The position numbers were made by a program, and so were the translations under genes. The notes below the pieces were generated by a model, which was not told the origin of the DNA, searched no databases, and saw only the letters and a program-made list of their open reading frames with translations. A DNA stretch of 64,000 nt from positions 61,001 through 125,000 of the forward strand of contig CAJNDS010002691.1 in the NCBI GenBank assembly GCA_905221605.1, written 5' to 3'. Origin of the DNA: Symbiodinium natans. Lineage: Eukaryota; Sar; Dinophyceae; Suessiales; Symbiodiniaceae. Every line of letters starts with the position of its first letter. Position 1 is the stretch's first letter. This document shows positions 31,401 through 42,344 of this stretch, piece by piece.

Positions 31401-33273
31401 GAGAGACGCACCCGCAACATCCGACTTCTCTTGCCGGACAGCTTGCATGATCAGGTCGATGACTCCTGTTCCCGCCAACAGTAAGTCGAACAAATTCCAC
31501 CACCGATCTGATCCACACCAGTACTCGTAGGAGCCCTGCAGATACATCCGCAAGAAAATTTCCAACATCAGGCACACGGAAAACGCCAGCTCCAGGATTG
31601 TCCAGCCCTCATAATCCTGAAACTGCGGATCTGTCTGGAAGCCAACCATGATGCCATTGCCCACAATCAAGATGGCCACCACCGGCTCCTTAAGCTTCCA
31701 GAAGGTTACACCTACTCCTTAAGGGTAGCTACTAGGCAGCTGTAGGTAATTATAGAGTCCCAGGAAGAAATATTTCGACTAGAAGAAGTTTCCATCCCTC
31801 CAAGGCTCGATGTAAAAGAGCGGATCCACTGGCTCCGGCGGGGCCGCAAGGTCATTGATCCTGTTCCCCCTTACACATTTTTACAGTCCTTAATTGGGAT
31901 TCTTGTGCCCCCCCTATTCTGTTTTTCAGTCCTTGATAGGAATTATAGTACTCCCCCCCCATCAAAATTTCCTCACGAAGGTGAGCTCCGCGACGAGCCG
32001 GTTGGTATCGGACGCCAAGAGGATCTCCCGCATGGCTCCTCATTCTTTAATTGGGGGAGCGGAATTCTTATTTATCAGGGGGGTTGTACGATTTCTTACG
32101 GGTACCTAATATCGGGGTAGGGCAAGCTTTTAACTAATCAAAAAAGAGACTTAAAACAACCAACAGAACTAAACATGATGTAAAAAGTAATTAAACATGT
32201 TTGAAACTTACTCAAATGAATTGGTTCAAATATGCAAAAAGAATTCAAATGAATTAAAACTAATTAGAATTAATGCAAAATACGCAGAATCGATGAAAAA
32301 TGAATATATTCAACTAAACTAGTTCAAATGAATTAGAGTTCTTACTTACATGAAATTACTTGCACAACTCATCAAAATTGTAAAAACACAATTCTATTCT
32401 AAATTACTGAAAAAGCCTGAAAAAATCATTAAAAATGAATTCAGATCAATTCAAATTTCTATAAACGAAAATGCAACCAATAAAAACAAACTAAAATGAA
32501 ATAAAATGAAATAGAATGAATTGAAACTACTCACAACCAAGATAATATTAATCCAAAAAAATTGATTAACTGTAATTAATTTATTGATTAACATTTATGA
32601 AAGTTCTAATCATTTGATAAAGACACATAAAGATTAAGAAAAATGAAGCAAAAACAAATGGAAATTAAGTAAAATAATACACACAATTCAAACTAGTTGA
32701 AACTAACCAAAAACTAATTAGCAACATGTGTTAAGCAAAATTAAAGAAAATTAAGAAAAATCAACTCAACATCACTGAAATTCATGAAAATGCATTAATT
32801 AACAGAAATGAAAACGAATTTAAACGAATTAAATTGATTCCAGCTAATTTAAAATAATTGCAATTACGTAAAAAAATGTAATCAATTGAAATTAAGTACA
32901 GTTAATGAAAACAATTTTTATGAATTCTAAGTAGTTTTTGTTACTTTTAATTTCATTTTGGTCAATTTTGAGGAATTTGTAATGTATTTCATTTGAACTC
33001 ATTTTAGTTAATTTACCTGATTGTTGGGATTTGTTTTAGCGTATTTATCTGATATTAATAAATCGCAATTAGTATTCTTTAATTTTCATCAGCTCAATTA
33101 CTTTCAATTGATTTCAACTAATTTCAACTTTTTTCAACTAATTTCAAAAAATTTCTAAAAAATGAAGCCGCATTAATTAAAAGCACACACACACACAACA
33201 ACAAACCAACAAAAACAAAATCACCCAAACCACAACAAACAACAACAAAAAGCAACAGAAACACAAACACACG

Positions 33274-33310
<37 letters not shown>

Positions 33311-33458
33311 CCACCCACCCACACACACACACACACACACCCGTCAGAAATGCTTGCGCCGAGGCTCTGAACTGATTCAGGCCTCGGGCCCCGAAGATCT
33401 GCCTGTGAACGTCAGACTCCTGTGAAAGGAAGATCTCCATCAGGGCCTGGGCCGGAAC
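28492..33458 (-). CDS. Voltage-gated cation channel, single-domain, EF-hand tail
   Basis: Ten exons (33341-33458, 31987-32038, 31797-31860, 31363-31688, 31137-31244, 30899-31023, 30083-30581, 29727-29811, 29178-29258, 28492-28632) total 1599 nt, exactly 533 codons with the stop. S1 (VVAILIVGNGIMVGFQ), S2 (ILELAFSVCLMLEIFLRM), S3 (WWNLFDLLLAGTGVIDLIM) and S4 with six basic residues at every third position (RFCRLIRLVRIV joined to KVFRIKF) are followed by S5, a pore region (RYFRNIPASMFTAFRCFNG) and S6 (PFIAGYVACYMLVAMGIFN). An EF-hand loop (DADGSGTLHVTE, ligands at 1,3,5,7,12) and a short coiled coil lie in the C-terminus, which suggests Ca2+ control. Channels of this Nav/Cav-like single-domain type act as tetramers in the plasma or organelle membrane. 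The 5' end is missing: a likely earlier exon is 37798-37851 (DMNAMLNLLGDFINLTFE), phase compatible. Ion selectivity is not readable. Confidence 0.9.
28800..29156. repeat. Interstitial telomere-like repeat (CCCTAAA and variants)
   Basis: About 350 bp of CCCTAAA, CCCTACAAA, CCCTATAAA and CCCTAGAAA units sit in the last intron of the channel gene. The plant/alveolate telomere unit TTTAGGG is clear in the complementary strand. Single and short runs of the same words are scattered in most introns of the window, so this is probably not a former chromosome end. Confidence 0.9.
31880..31966. repeat. Copy of a dispersed short intron repeat
   Basis: The words agtccttaattgggattc and agtccttgataggaattata followed by poly-C resemble intron sequences at 50.82-51.06 kb and a shorter copy near 3.0 kb. 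The copy lies within the intron between exons 31987-32038 and 31797-31860 of the channel gene. Confidence 0.5.
32100..33180. other. AT-rich island in a channel-gene intron
   Basis: Roughly 1.1 kb of very AT-rich, degenerate gaatt/aaatt sequence with no coding potential. The plus strand is A-rich to about 32.9 kb and T-rich afterwards, so the two halves are roughly complementary in composition. It is followed directly by a CA-rich microsatellite. The whole lies in one intron of about 1.3 kb. Confidence 0.7.
33183..33342. repeat. CA-dominated microsatellite adjoining a splice donor
   Basis: CACACA and ACAACA runs with CCACC interruptions reach to the exon boundary at 33341; on the minus (coding) strand the intron starts GTGTGTGTG. 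Cysteine/valine-rich frames here are repeat by-products. Confidence 0.95.
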
Positions 33459-33459
33459 C

Positions 33460-34265
33460 TGAGAGATGTTGGGGTTTTGGGGGGGATTCGGGCTGAGAGG
33501 ATGCTCAAAGGGGTTTTAGGGAGTGCGTAGCACTTGTTAAGGATCGCCCCTTCGACAAGACACCTATTACAACTCCTTTATTAAAGACCCTTGATGCCTC
33601 TGACATTCCTAAATGCTTCCAAATGCTCCTGGAAGACCCTAACTCAGTTGCTCTCGACATGTCCTACACATGTACCTTAATGGCCCTAGGCCGCTGAGCG
33701 CCCAGAAACGGCATTGAAACAACACCTGGGCAGTAGATCCTGCGTGGCTGCAGGCCTGCAGGGGCGTGTTCTCTTTCTGCACTTTGAGGGTTTCAGCTTT
33801 AGGTTGTTGGTTTTTGCGGTTCTGTTTGGTTTTGGGGCTCAGAAAAGTACTTTTCAGCTTGGGCTTCCGCTTGGACCCTGAACCTTCAGTTCTACAATTC
33901 CGACGCGGCTATGGCAGTGGAGCAAGGCAGTCTTTAGAACTTCCCAGCTCCTCAGCAAAGCAAGCCCTCCTATAAGGCGCCTAAAGAACCTGGTCGTGTT
34001 ATGGCCTTTCGGAGGTTTCGGGGTGGGGGAGGGAAGGGGTAATAACTTTCCTGCCGACCTTATACAATCATGAACCCAAGCGGAACATTCAGTATGTTGT
34101 GCAGAGAGGCGAAAGCGCTGTAAATACCGCCGTTTTCGGCATGGCCGCCATCTGAATGGGCGTTGCTACGCCCCGCCCTCCCCAGACAAAAAAAGACAGA
34201 AAGAACGAACGACACAAAGAAATAACGCCATAAAGAAGCAGTGTACAGAAACAAAGACAAAAACG
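33460..34265. other. Probable intron or spacer, nothing coding recognised
   Basis: Moderate-GC sequence with scattered gggtttcag words. No exon passes a phase test. Confidence 0.35.
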
Positions 34266-34539
34266 CATGGGCGGAGGTGTTTTTTTTTCCTAACGTTGGC
34301 CCTGGCTCGTGGTCCTTGCTAACGTTGGCCAAGCAATTCCTGGCTCTAAATGCTATGAAATGCAGCATTTCCGGGTGCTTGTAGGCCCTAAACGCCTAAA
34401 AACACAGCATTTCTGCGTATTACAAAGCATGAAATGCTGTAGATTGCAGCATTGCACCTGCTTGCAGGCTCTAAATGATGAAAAACACAACATTTCTATG
34501 CTATTCTATTAATGCACTATTGTACATGATTGTATATTC

Positions 34540-35600
34540 TTGAATGCTATTGATATTATTCACCATTCTTGTATCTTACTTCATTCTTGCATAGTCTTCT
34601 TGATTGTTGCACTTTATTGAATGTTTTGTATATTATTGTATATTTTCGTATATTGTTGTATACTATTGAAAATTATTGTATAATATTGTAAGCTATTCTT
34701 ATGTATATTTTTGCTTATTAGCGCGTATTGTTGCGTATTCTTGAATGTTTTGTATATTATTGCATATTGTCGTGAATTATTCAAACATCTTGTATTATGG
34801 AATATTATTGTATTTTCTTCATGGTAGTATCTTCTTATAGCTTACTGTATATTCTTGCAAAATATTGTCCATTCCTGTATGTTGTTGTATATTACTAAAT
34901 ATTATTGCAAAATATTGTATATTATTGTATGGTATTGGATAATGTTGTAAATTGTTGCATGCTCTTGTATATTATTGTAGATATTGTATATTGCTGTGTA
35001 TTATTGAATATTATTGCATTGTCTTGTACTTTCCTGTACATTATTGTACATTAGTGCATATGGTTGCATATTATTGAAAATTGATGTATATTCGCAATAT
35101 TCTTGCATACCATTCTCAGTTCTTGTATATTGTTGTATGTTGTTGTATAGTATTCTATGTTACTGTATATTATTGGATATGACTGTGAAATATTGTAAAT
35201 TGTTGTGTATTGCTATATATTAGTGCATATTCTTGTATATTCTTGTATATTCTTGTATATTATTGTATATTATTGTATATTATTGTATATTGTTGCATAT
35301 TGTTGTATATTGTTGTATTTTGCTGTATATTGTTGTTAATTGTTTTTTATTGTATATTACTGTATCTTCTGGTCTATAGCTGTATTTTTGTAAATAGTTG
35401 TATATTATTGTATATTATTGTATATTATTGTATATTGTTGTATGTTATTGTATATTATCGTATATTATTGTATATTATTGTATATTATTGTATATTATTG
35501 TATATTATTGTATATTATTGTATATTATTGTATATGATTGCATATTATTGTAAATATGTTGTATTCCTGTATATTCTTGTACATGATTGTACCTTCTTGT
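34540..35600. repeat. 10-bp AT satellite (TTGTATATTA)
   Basis: The unit tattgtatat/ttgtatatta is degenerate at the left (34540-35200) and almost perfect at 35225-35330 and 35395-35545. Its open frames (Y/I/C/L-rich) are by-products of the period. Confidence 0.95.
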
Positions 35601-35621
35601 GTGTTGATGTTTATTTTGCAA

Positions 35622-35800
35622 AGACATTGCTCGAATCATGGGTTTGGAAGGGGTTCATATGCTTTAAAGCAAGCTTGCCCGGCTTAAAGAACAGCGGGGG
35701 GGTTAGGGGGGGGGCAGCCCCCCCCATTTGCAAACACAATGCTCGCATCATGGCTTTGGAAGGATTCATACGCGTTGAAGCAAGCTTGCCCGCCCCCCCC
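35622..35800. repeat. Direct repeat, ~55 bp units 112 bp apart
   Basis: gcaaagacattgctcgaatc at 35618 and gcaaacacaatgctcgcatc at 35730 begin two copies that continue through catggxtttggaagg to aagcaagcttgcccg, each followed by a G- or C-run. The pair is the only complex sequence within the AT satellite and may be an inserted fragment duplicated in place. Confidence 0.75.
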
Positions 35801-36224
35801 CCCCAAAAAAAAAAAAATGTGCTGTCTATATTGTATATTTATTCAATATCTAATAAATAAAGAAAGAAATGAATACATAGATATTTATTTATATATATAT
35901 ATAGAGTTATTAATCAATAATATGTTTTCATAACCTATATGTTATGGTTTATTCTACGTAGAATAAATAAAACACAATACATATTTAGTATATACAAAAA
36001 ATAATTATATGGTATTATATTATATGTATATATTCTTATAAGCCATTTTTGTATATATAATATATGTATGTTGTCTATATATTTTCACGTATTATATGAT
36101 ACTACGTTATACTACAGAAATTATTACAACCAAAATCTGATTGCGGGACCAGGAAACGCGGGACCATACTACATGCCTTATTATACTATTACTACGAAAA
36201 CATACTACATTGATACAATCAAAT

Positions 36225-36425
36225 GACCGCGGTACCGGGAGACCACGGGACAGAGGACCAAAGGACCGCGGGACCCAAGGACCGCGGGACCAGAGGACCA
36301 CGGAACCAGAGGACCACGGGACCAGAGGACCGCGGGACCAGAGGAGGGGACCAAAGGACCAGGGGACCTGAGGACCACGGGACCACAGGACCAGGGGACC
36401 AGATGACCAGAAGGCCTGGGGCCAA
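36225..36425. repeat. GACCxCGGGACCAGAG minisatellite
   Basis: About 200 bp of 10-11 bp units (gaccgcggga, ccagaggacc). GC-rich and purine-rich on the plus strand, in strong contrast to the AT sequence on its left. Confidence 0.95.
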
Positions 36426-36509
36426 CGCTACCAAGGCAAACAAGCCAGGGCCAACGTTAGGAAAGAAAAAAACACCGGGCCCAAAACGCATGAATGACCA
36501 AATAAAGAC

Positions 36510-38478
36510 AAACAGATCGACAGACATTCAAACATCTTTAAGTTCAGGACGAAGGAGGACGAAGGAGCCAACAACGGAAAGACCCGGAAAAAAAAGAAAA
36601 ACAACAAAGAAAAAGAGAGAACAAGATACATAAAGACGATAATCATGATGAAACTGTTATCTGTAGTGGCTTTGCCTGTGTGAGCCTCTTTGAACAACAG
36701 GCTGCAAGGAAGGAATCAACACAACACCCCAAGCACTAACTTACACCCAAGCATTCCAAACCCTTTCGATACCTCTTTAATACTCTTGTTTGGAGGTACC
36801 AGCTGCCAATGGCAGAAGACTTCTTTAAGGCTCTGGCAGCCATTTCCTGAAGAGGAAATCGTGAGGTCGTGCTGTATTGCATGTCACAAATTTCAGATTT
36901 TCACAGTTTCGGATGTAAAATCTGAAAAAAAACATCGGTTACGAGAGGTTTTCAGCAGTGCCATGTGCTGTCTTCGTAGTTCGCGTGTTTCACTGCCCAA
37001 GAACCCACGCGACAACAATGTACGCAGCAGTTCGTGTCCAGCTTTCTGCGCGCTTGGGACTCCTATAAGACCTCAAGGGCCGTAAAGACCCCCAAACAAC
37101 GACCTCCAAAAACGGTTAACCTTTCCATCATGGCAGGATTATATGTATACCCCCAAATGGTTAAGGGTTACCTACTCAGCTCCTTTCGACAGGGTTTATC
37201 AGGTTTATAGGGCTTCCCCGACAAATATCTAAAGAACTCTTCCCCTCCCATGGCACCTGTGTGGACTTCCACCCTCCCTCGAAGGCCACTCCCACACCTC
37301 ACCGTGATCAGGGCTGAGGGTTTAAGGTTTAGGGTTTCTAAGGTTTGGGGCATAGGGGGGCTTCGGGAGGCTGGTTCAGGCCTTTCAAAAGCACCATGTT
37401 TGCTCGGCTGCGCTGTTGTTAGCGCGTTTTGCTTGGAAGGCCGTTTTTGTAGTTCTGGGCTTTCGGGGAGGATCAACGCACCTTAAGCTGAGCGGCGGCT
37501 TTGCCATGAATTCGGGCCTTTTGCTTGAAGAGAAAGCGGTCCAAGTCAGGGCCATGGCTATGCGTCTCCGAGTCCTCTCTGCACCGTCACCACATTTGAA
37601 ACTTGCGTACAAAGGGAAAGTCAGGACCACTCAAAATTCACAGACTCCCCCTGAACTCCCCCCTCAACTCTGTCTTCCTGAACAAAGTCAGGTGCAAAAG
37701 TTGAGGCCCTAAGCACTAAACCCTAAACCCCTAAGCCCCAAACAAGGCACCCAAAAACTTGGCCCCTAGATCGCTTCGGGTCCTCCACCCCCCCATCCTC
37801 GAATGTCAGGTTGATGAAGTCACCGAGCAGATTCAGCATGGCATTCATGTCCTACTGGCTTGAGGGGGTTTGCTTGGGAAAAGGGGTTTTGGGGTTCAGG
37901 GCTAGATAGGGTTCACCAGGCCACGACCAGCGCGGCGGAATGCCGACAGGTCTTCAGAAATTCAAGGGTGAGAGGGAGGAGAAGAAGTGCGAACAATGCT
38001 TGTGAGAACCTTTTGGCAATTACCAGCACGGAGCAGGCTTCGGAGTACGGGAACTCTGCAATCAGGGGATCCTGGCATGGTCCCCTAGAACATAAACCGA
38101 CAGAAGCCGTGTGGAGCAGAGCCTACAAGACGAGTGGGAGTGGTGAGCTGATGGCCCTTTTGGAAACCACAGTGCGAGGTCCTAAATATCCTTGGGTTTC
38201 GGGTTTAGGATTTTGGGTTTAGGGCCCCAAAGAGAAGCAGCAGCAATTCTTCCAGCAGTCGGGGAGTCCTCCTCGGTGTAGGTGGTCAGTCCCAAAGAGG
38301 AAACGGCTTCGAACAAGGACTTCCCGGTCACCAAAGTCCTTCGCTACTTTTTTGGAGCAAGGGTTTAGGGTTTAGGGTGTAGGGTGCCTCCCCCTCTCCC
38401 ACTACTGCAAGCCCTCAGAGTCTTGAGCCCTGCAAATTTGTAAATACATAAATGTATATACGCATATGTAGAAATACG

Positions 38479-38515
<37 letters not shown>

Positions 38516-38880
38516 GTATACACACATACATACGTATATATATATATATATATGCCTATATGTATACAAATGCCAAGCAAAACACAAAGCGAACCCCAGA
38601 TCCCCGAAACCCCAACAGCAGGATCCATGGTTCTTTTAACAGCTAAATTAAAGAGATTAGAACCCAAAACCCTACTAAACTTTACACCCAAAACCCTTAA
38701 CCCTAAACCCCCTTTTTTGGGGGTCAGCTTGGTCTCCTCGGGGAGATGGCTCCCAGGCGCACCCTCAACCGATGCCGGATGGCGAGTGCCTCTCTCGTAT
38801 TGCCCACGACCCGAGAAGGCAAATACCTGTTGTGTCGTGTTTCGGTTGTTCTGGGGCTGTAGGGTGGCTTAGGATGTTTG
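36510..38880. other. Spacer or long introns with a few possible exons
   Basis: One exon is well supported in phase: 37798-37851 on the minus strand (DMNAMLNLLGDFINLTFE), between an acceptor tag|G and a GA donor; it could join the channel gene. Less certain minus-strand pieces are near 38225-38345 (SLFEAVSSLGLTTYTEED) and 38710-38825. A CA/TATA microsatellite lies at 38476-38560. Confidence 0.4.
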
Positions 38881-38887
38881 GGACTCA

Positions 38888-39396
38888 CTCAAGGCGCCAG
38901 CACAAGTCGTTGGCACAAGAATTCGAGAGACAAAAACAACGCCCGAAATAACAGTGCCATGATGGAGTCCTAAGTACTCGGAAAAGGCTCCTTGGAGCAG
39001 TTCGGAAACACTTTCGCGCTCGTCCGTCGGCGTTATGGAAGACATCTCTGTGTCACCAGAGACACCTCGTTCCTCTGTTGGATGGACGGCGTTGGCCCTG
39101 GCCCAGGCTGTTGCCTCCAGCTCCTGCTGCTTTTGTGATGCCATCTCGCTCATCTCCACACTCTCCAAGATCCTATCAGACCGCGGATCAGCTGGACTGT
39201 CCATTCCCAGAGCAGAGGAGCTGGCAGAGTCTTCTGCGCCAAAGCCATCCAGCATATGCCGCCGGAAGTCTAACAAGGACGCGTCGAGCAACTCGGTAAA
39301 ACGTTGCTTCTCCATGGCTGCGGAAGCCATGGCAGATGCACTAAACCGAGTCACAAAACGTAAGGAGATGTCGACTTTTTGACTGCCTGTGGACAT
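38888..39396 (-). CDS. Unidentified protein, probable first coding exon
   Basis: A frame of about 169 codons begins with an ATG in cgcatgtccacaggcagtc and ends at a textbook donor (TTGA then GTGAGTCC). Its start MSTGSQKVDISLRFVTRF may be replaced by an internal Met (MASAAMEKQRFTELL), because an acceptor-like ccacaggcag overlaps the first codons. The protein is Ser/Glu-rich and mostly hydrophilic with one hydrophobic end (GTVISGVVFVSRILV). It lies upstream of, and on the same strand as, the channel gene, so it could be that gene's N-terminus, but I could not follow the intervening exons. No family recognised. Confidence 0.5.
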
Positions 39397-39690
39397 GCGG
39401 CTTAATTAGGATGCCTGGAGACGACTTCCCTTAAAGTCACAAGGGGAGGATCACGCTCAATTTACGGCGCACGAAGGGCTAAAGTGGTGGGTTTCATGTA
39501 CGGTTTCATGCGACCGTTCATGGACTGCTGCAATATTCAATGCCCTTGTTGAGTGCGACCCTTGCGTCCAGCGCGCGGTCCGGCTCCCTTTGAGATTCGC
39601 ACAGTCGCCCACAGAAGCTGGCACGGAGAACAGATGCTTTATGTGACAAGATCATCAAGCAGAGCTGAAGCATGGTGCAAGTGGGGCTCT

Positions 39691-39817
<127 letters not shown>

Positions 39818-40099
39818 GCTTTCGTTTAGGGAGATCTTTGGGGTCCAGTTTGCCCGGACACAGGCATGTGCCTAGCCACTGTCCCTGTAAACTCTAGACC
39901 ACCCAATCCTTTTCATCCTCCTCCTCCTGTTCACACTCCCACACCGGTGACTGCTTCAAACTACTGCTTTTGATTGCTACCATAGTCCTGTTACAGCTAA
40001 AATCAGAGAGGACAACAGATCTGGCAGAAGAATCAGAGGAGGATGACTGATTATGCAGACAAACGCTCGTACGACCGCTGAGACTGAATCCCTGAGCCC

Positions 40100-42340
40100 C
40101 TAAACGAACCCAACTTTAAGAGACTGTTCTACATTAGGTAGGGTCCCCCTTATGAATTGGGGCATGACTATGGCTCCTATGGCTACCAAGAAGCATCGAA
40201 ACCTGAGTCAGAATGCATATTTGGCAGAGGTCCAGCTGCTCCTCTGGTCATGTGAGGTCAGAAATACCTGTGCTGGGGACCCCTTGTCTACCCAACACAC
40301 CCACCGCCGTGTGGTAATGGGAACATCGTCTACGTAGATAATCAATGTGGCGAGACCTCTCAAACCAAGCACGGAAGAACAGGAATGTCTTTGATAGGAC
40401 TCTGTGTGATATGCAGATCGTGTCGGCCAAAATTGTAGCCGACAGAAATGGCTTGCCCAGTGCCTCACTGATGAACCCGAAAAGGAATAAGAAGCGCAAA
40501 GCCAAGATTCGATGCCCAGCTTGGCCAGAGGTGCCCTGATTTCACAGGCCCCCCCCCCCCCAGAATATATCAAATAGAGAGTCACGCTCCGAGTCCGAAC
40601 TGAAGTCGCCGAAGTCTTGCGCAAATGTTTGGGGCCACCAAAGCGGCGATCCATCTCGCATCCTGCGTTTATTCATGCAGCAAGGCAGGATGTCCCGTCT
40701 AGGCTCGCCTTGAGCACTTGCCATATGCTGTGCTTCAAAAGACGCTTCTCACTTTGAAGAACCTCTGTTTGATCCACACCGTTGTCAGAGGAAGTGTTGC
40801 TGATGCTGATCTGCACTTCGCTGTCCTTTGCCTCAAAAAAAATGTCTCGCCACCAACCAAACTCACCTCCGCCCCATCAGCATCTGACAAGGTGTCCCGA
40901 GGACGCCCCCAGAATCGCTTCAAGATTTCATGCACATGGCCAGCAACAGCTCCAATGTCTGTAGCTGCCTTGATGTCGCTCTTGATCTGGACGCCACACT
41001 CCGAGAAGCATTCTACGATCACCTCCTCGGTCACTTCACAGGAGTCATGCCCATGTCCACGGTAGCAAGGCATGAGTTGCAGTCAAGGACATCTTCACAC
41101 TCTCTGCATCCAGAAGCTTGTCGGTTTCCGAAAGCTTCCTTGATCCCACCTGCGGCACATGCCGCTGCGTGCGAACTGCAAGTTCACCAGCCTGCTGGGA
41201 GCGCAACTGATTGCCACAGTGCCAGGCCAAATCCTTTTCAGACATAAGAGGTGCTGTTACACAGCAAATGGCCTTCTGTGCCTAGTGGACACTCGACTGC
41301 TGCTGTTGGTTCTCATGTAGCAGGACAGTGCCTTCTTCAAGTTCAGCACAACGTAACTTCAAACTCCCATGAAGGGCGCGGCACGCCATCGAAAGCACAT
41401 CCTCAAACCTCGCCCGAAAGGACACATTCCAGACTGTCGGGGTGCACTCCTCCTTGGCAATCCCGTGCTTCCGCAAAGATCTTGGCCAGGGCTTGAGCAG
41501 AACGATCAAGTTCCAACACTTCAAAAGCAAAGTGCTTGTTAGTTGCCAAACATGATCTTCCCACGGAGAAATGTCTCATTGCACGGAACTTTCTTGGCCA
41601 GAGCGCCCAGCCGGGGATCTCCTTCTAGCGGCACTGAGTCCCGGCACTGCTGGCCCAGAGGTACCGGAGTGCCATTTGCGATGCCCAATCCGCAACTCGT
41701 GCACATTGAGCTGTACGGGTGCGGGTGCATTGTCTTTGTTTGGCCCTCGGCATGGAAATCCAGCCCAGTGCTTCGGTCGCGGATGAGTTGCAGGGCACTG
41801 GCAAGCCGAATGCAATCTGTCGCCAGAAGAAAGCCACAAGAAAGCCAAGACCAGGACTGGCTCACCGCGCTCAGGGCTCGCAAGTCACGGCCTCCCTCAA
41901 GACTGGAGAAAGCAGTCAGGTGATTTGCAATGCAGTCCCTCCATGCCATCATGATCAAGCAGCCTGTCGGGGAAAGTGTGAGCTCCTATCCTTTTCCCCA
42001 GCTGCGAACCTTCAAAGGCCCTCTCTTTCAAATCGCACACGTTGTGCTCAACCGCTCTGCGGCTCTGCCATTGCGGCAACTTGTTTCGGAGACAGTGATG
42101 CACCAAGAACAGACAGTCATGCCCTGCTAGAAAATCACTACTTCGATTCTCCAACTGGGGAGAACTACCTCCTGCTCCTACTTCTGACAGCGGGCGGTGC
42201 AACACAACAAACAAAACAGCATCCCGAAGACCCCATGAGGACCCCACAATCCCTACAGTCGAAGCCGACGTCCACACCTACTTCTAAGGGCGGAGCGCAA
42301 TACAAAGAGGCTCTCAACCGCTCCTACTTCTCAGGGCGGC
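40100..42340 (-). pseudogene. Coding-like minus-strand segments with frame breaks
   Basis: Several minus-strand stretches read like protein but sit in different frames without clear introns: 41540-41840 (LGQQCRDSVPLEGDPRLGAL), about 41400-41530 (FEVLELDRSAQALAKIFAEA), 41045-41245 (DLAWHCGNQLRSQQAGEL) and 40735-41073 (VTEEVIVECFSECGVQIKSD). The frames shift by small steps between segments that otherwise follow one another, as in a decayed gene or retroelement. A YVDD string at about 40325-40350 recalls a reverse transcriptase active site, but the neighbouring residues do not support it. An intron-rich live gene is the alternative. Confidence 0.35.
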
Positions 42341-42344
42341 ACGC

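Larger units (their letters stand above)
34270..36500. mobile_element. AT-rich element bounded by ~35 bp inverted repeats
   Basis: The left boundary (34278-34312) reads ggtgtttttttttcctaacg then ttggccctggct. The right boundary (about 36436-36475) is agccagggccaacgttagg then aaagaaaaaaacacc, its reverse complement apart from a 2 bp length difference. Between them is a long AT-rich interior with a 10 bp satellite (34540-35600), a 50 bp direct repeat (35622-35795) and a GC-rich minisatellite at the right end (36225-36420). No transposase frame is present. I read it as a non-autonomous DNA element or foldback-type element, possibly interrupted by later satellite growth. Confidence 0.55.

Noticed and set aside
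33124-33440. Cys/Val-rich minus-strand frame
   Set aside because: The Cys/Val part is the CA microsatellite; only the piece from 33341 upward is a real exon.
35014-35860. 216-codon Y/I/C/L-rich frame resembling a membrane protein
   Set aside because: The 10 bp satellite TTGTATATTA produces it; codon pattern repeats every 10 bp.
36225-36425. Possible CRISPR-like regular repeats
   Set aside because: Units are contiguous 10-11 bp without unique spacers, and the genome is eukaryotic.
40320-40355. YVDD string suggesting a Copia-type reverse transcriptase
   Set aside because: Residues on either side do not resemble reverse transcriptase motifs and the frame breaks soon after.
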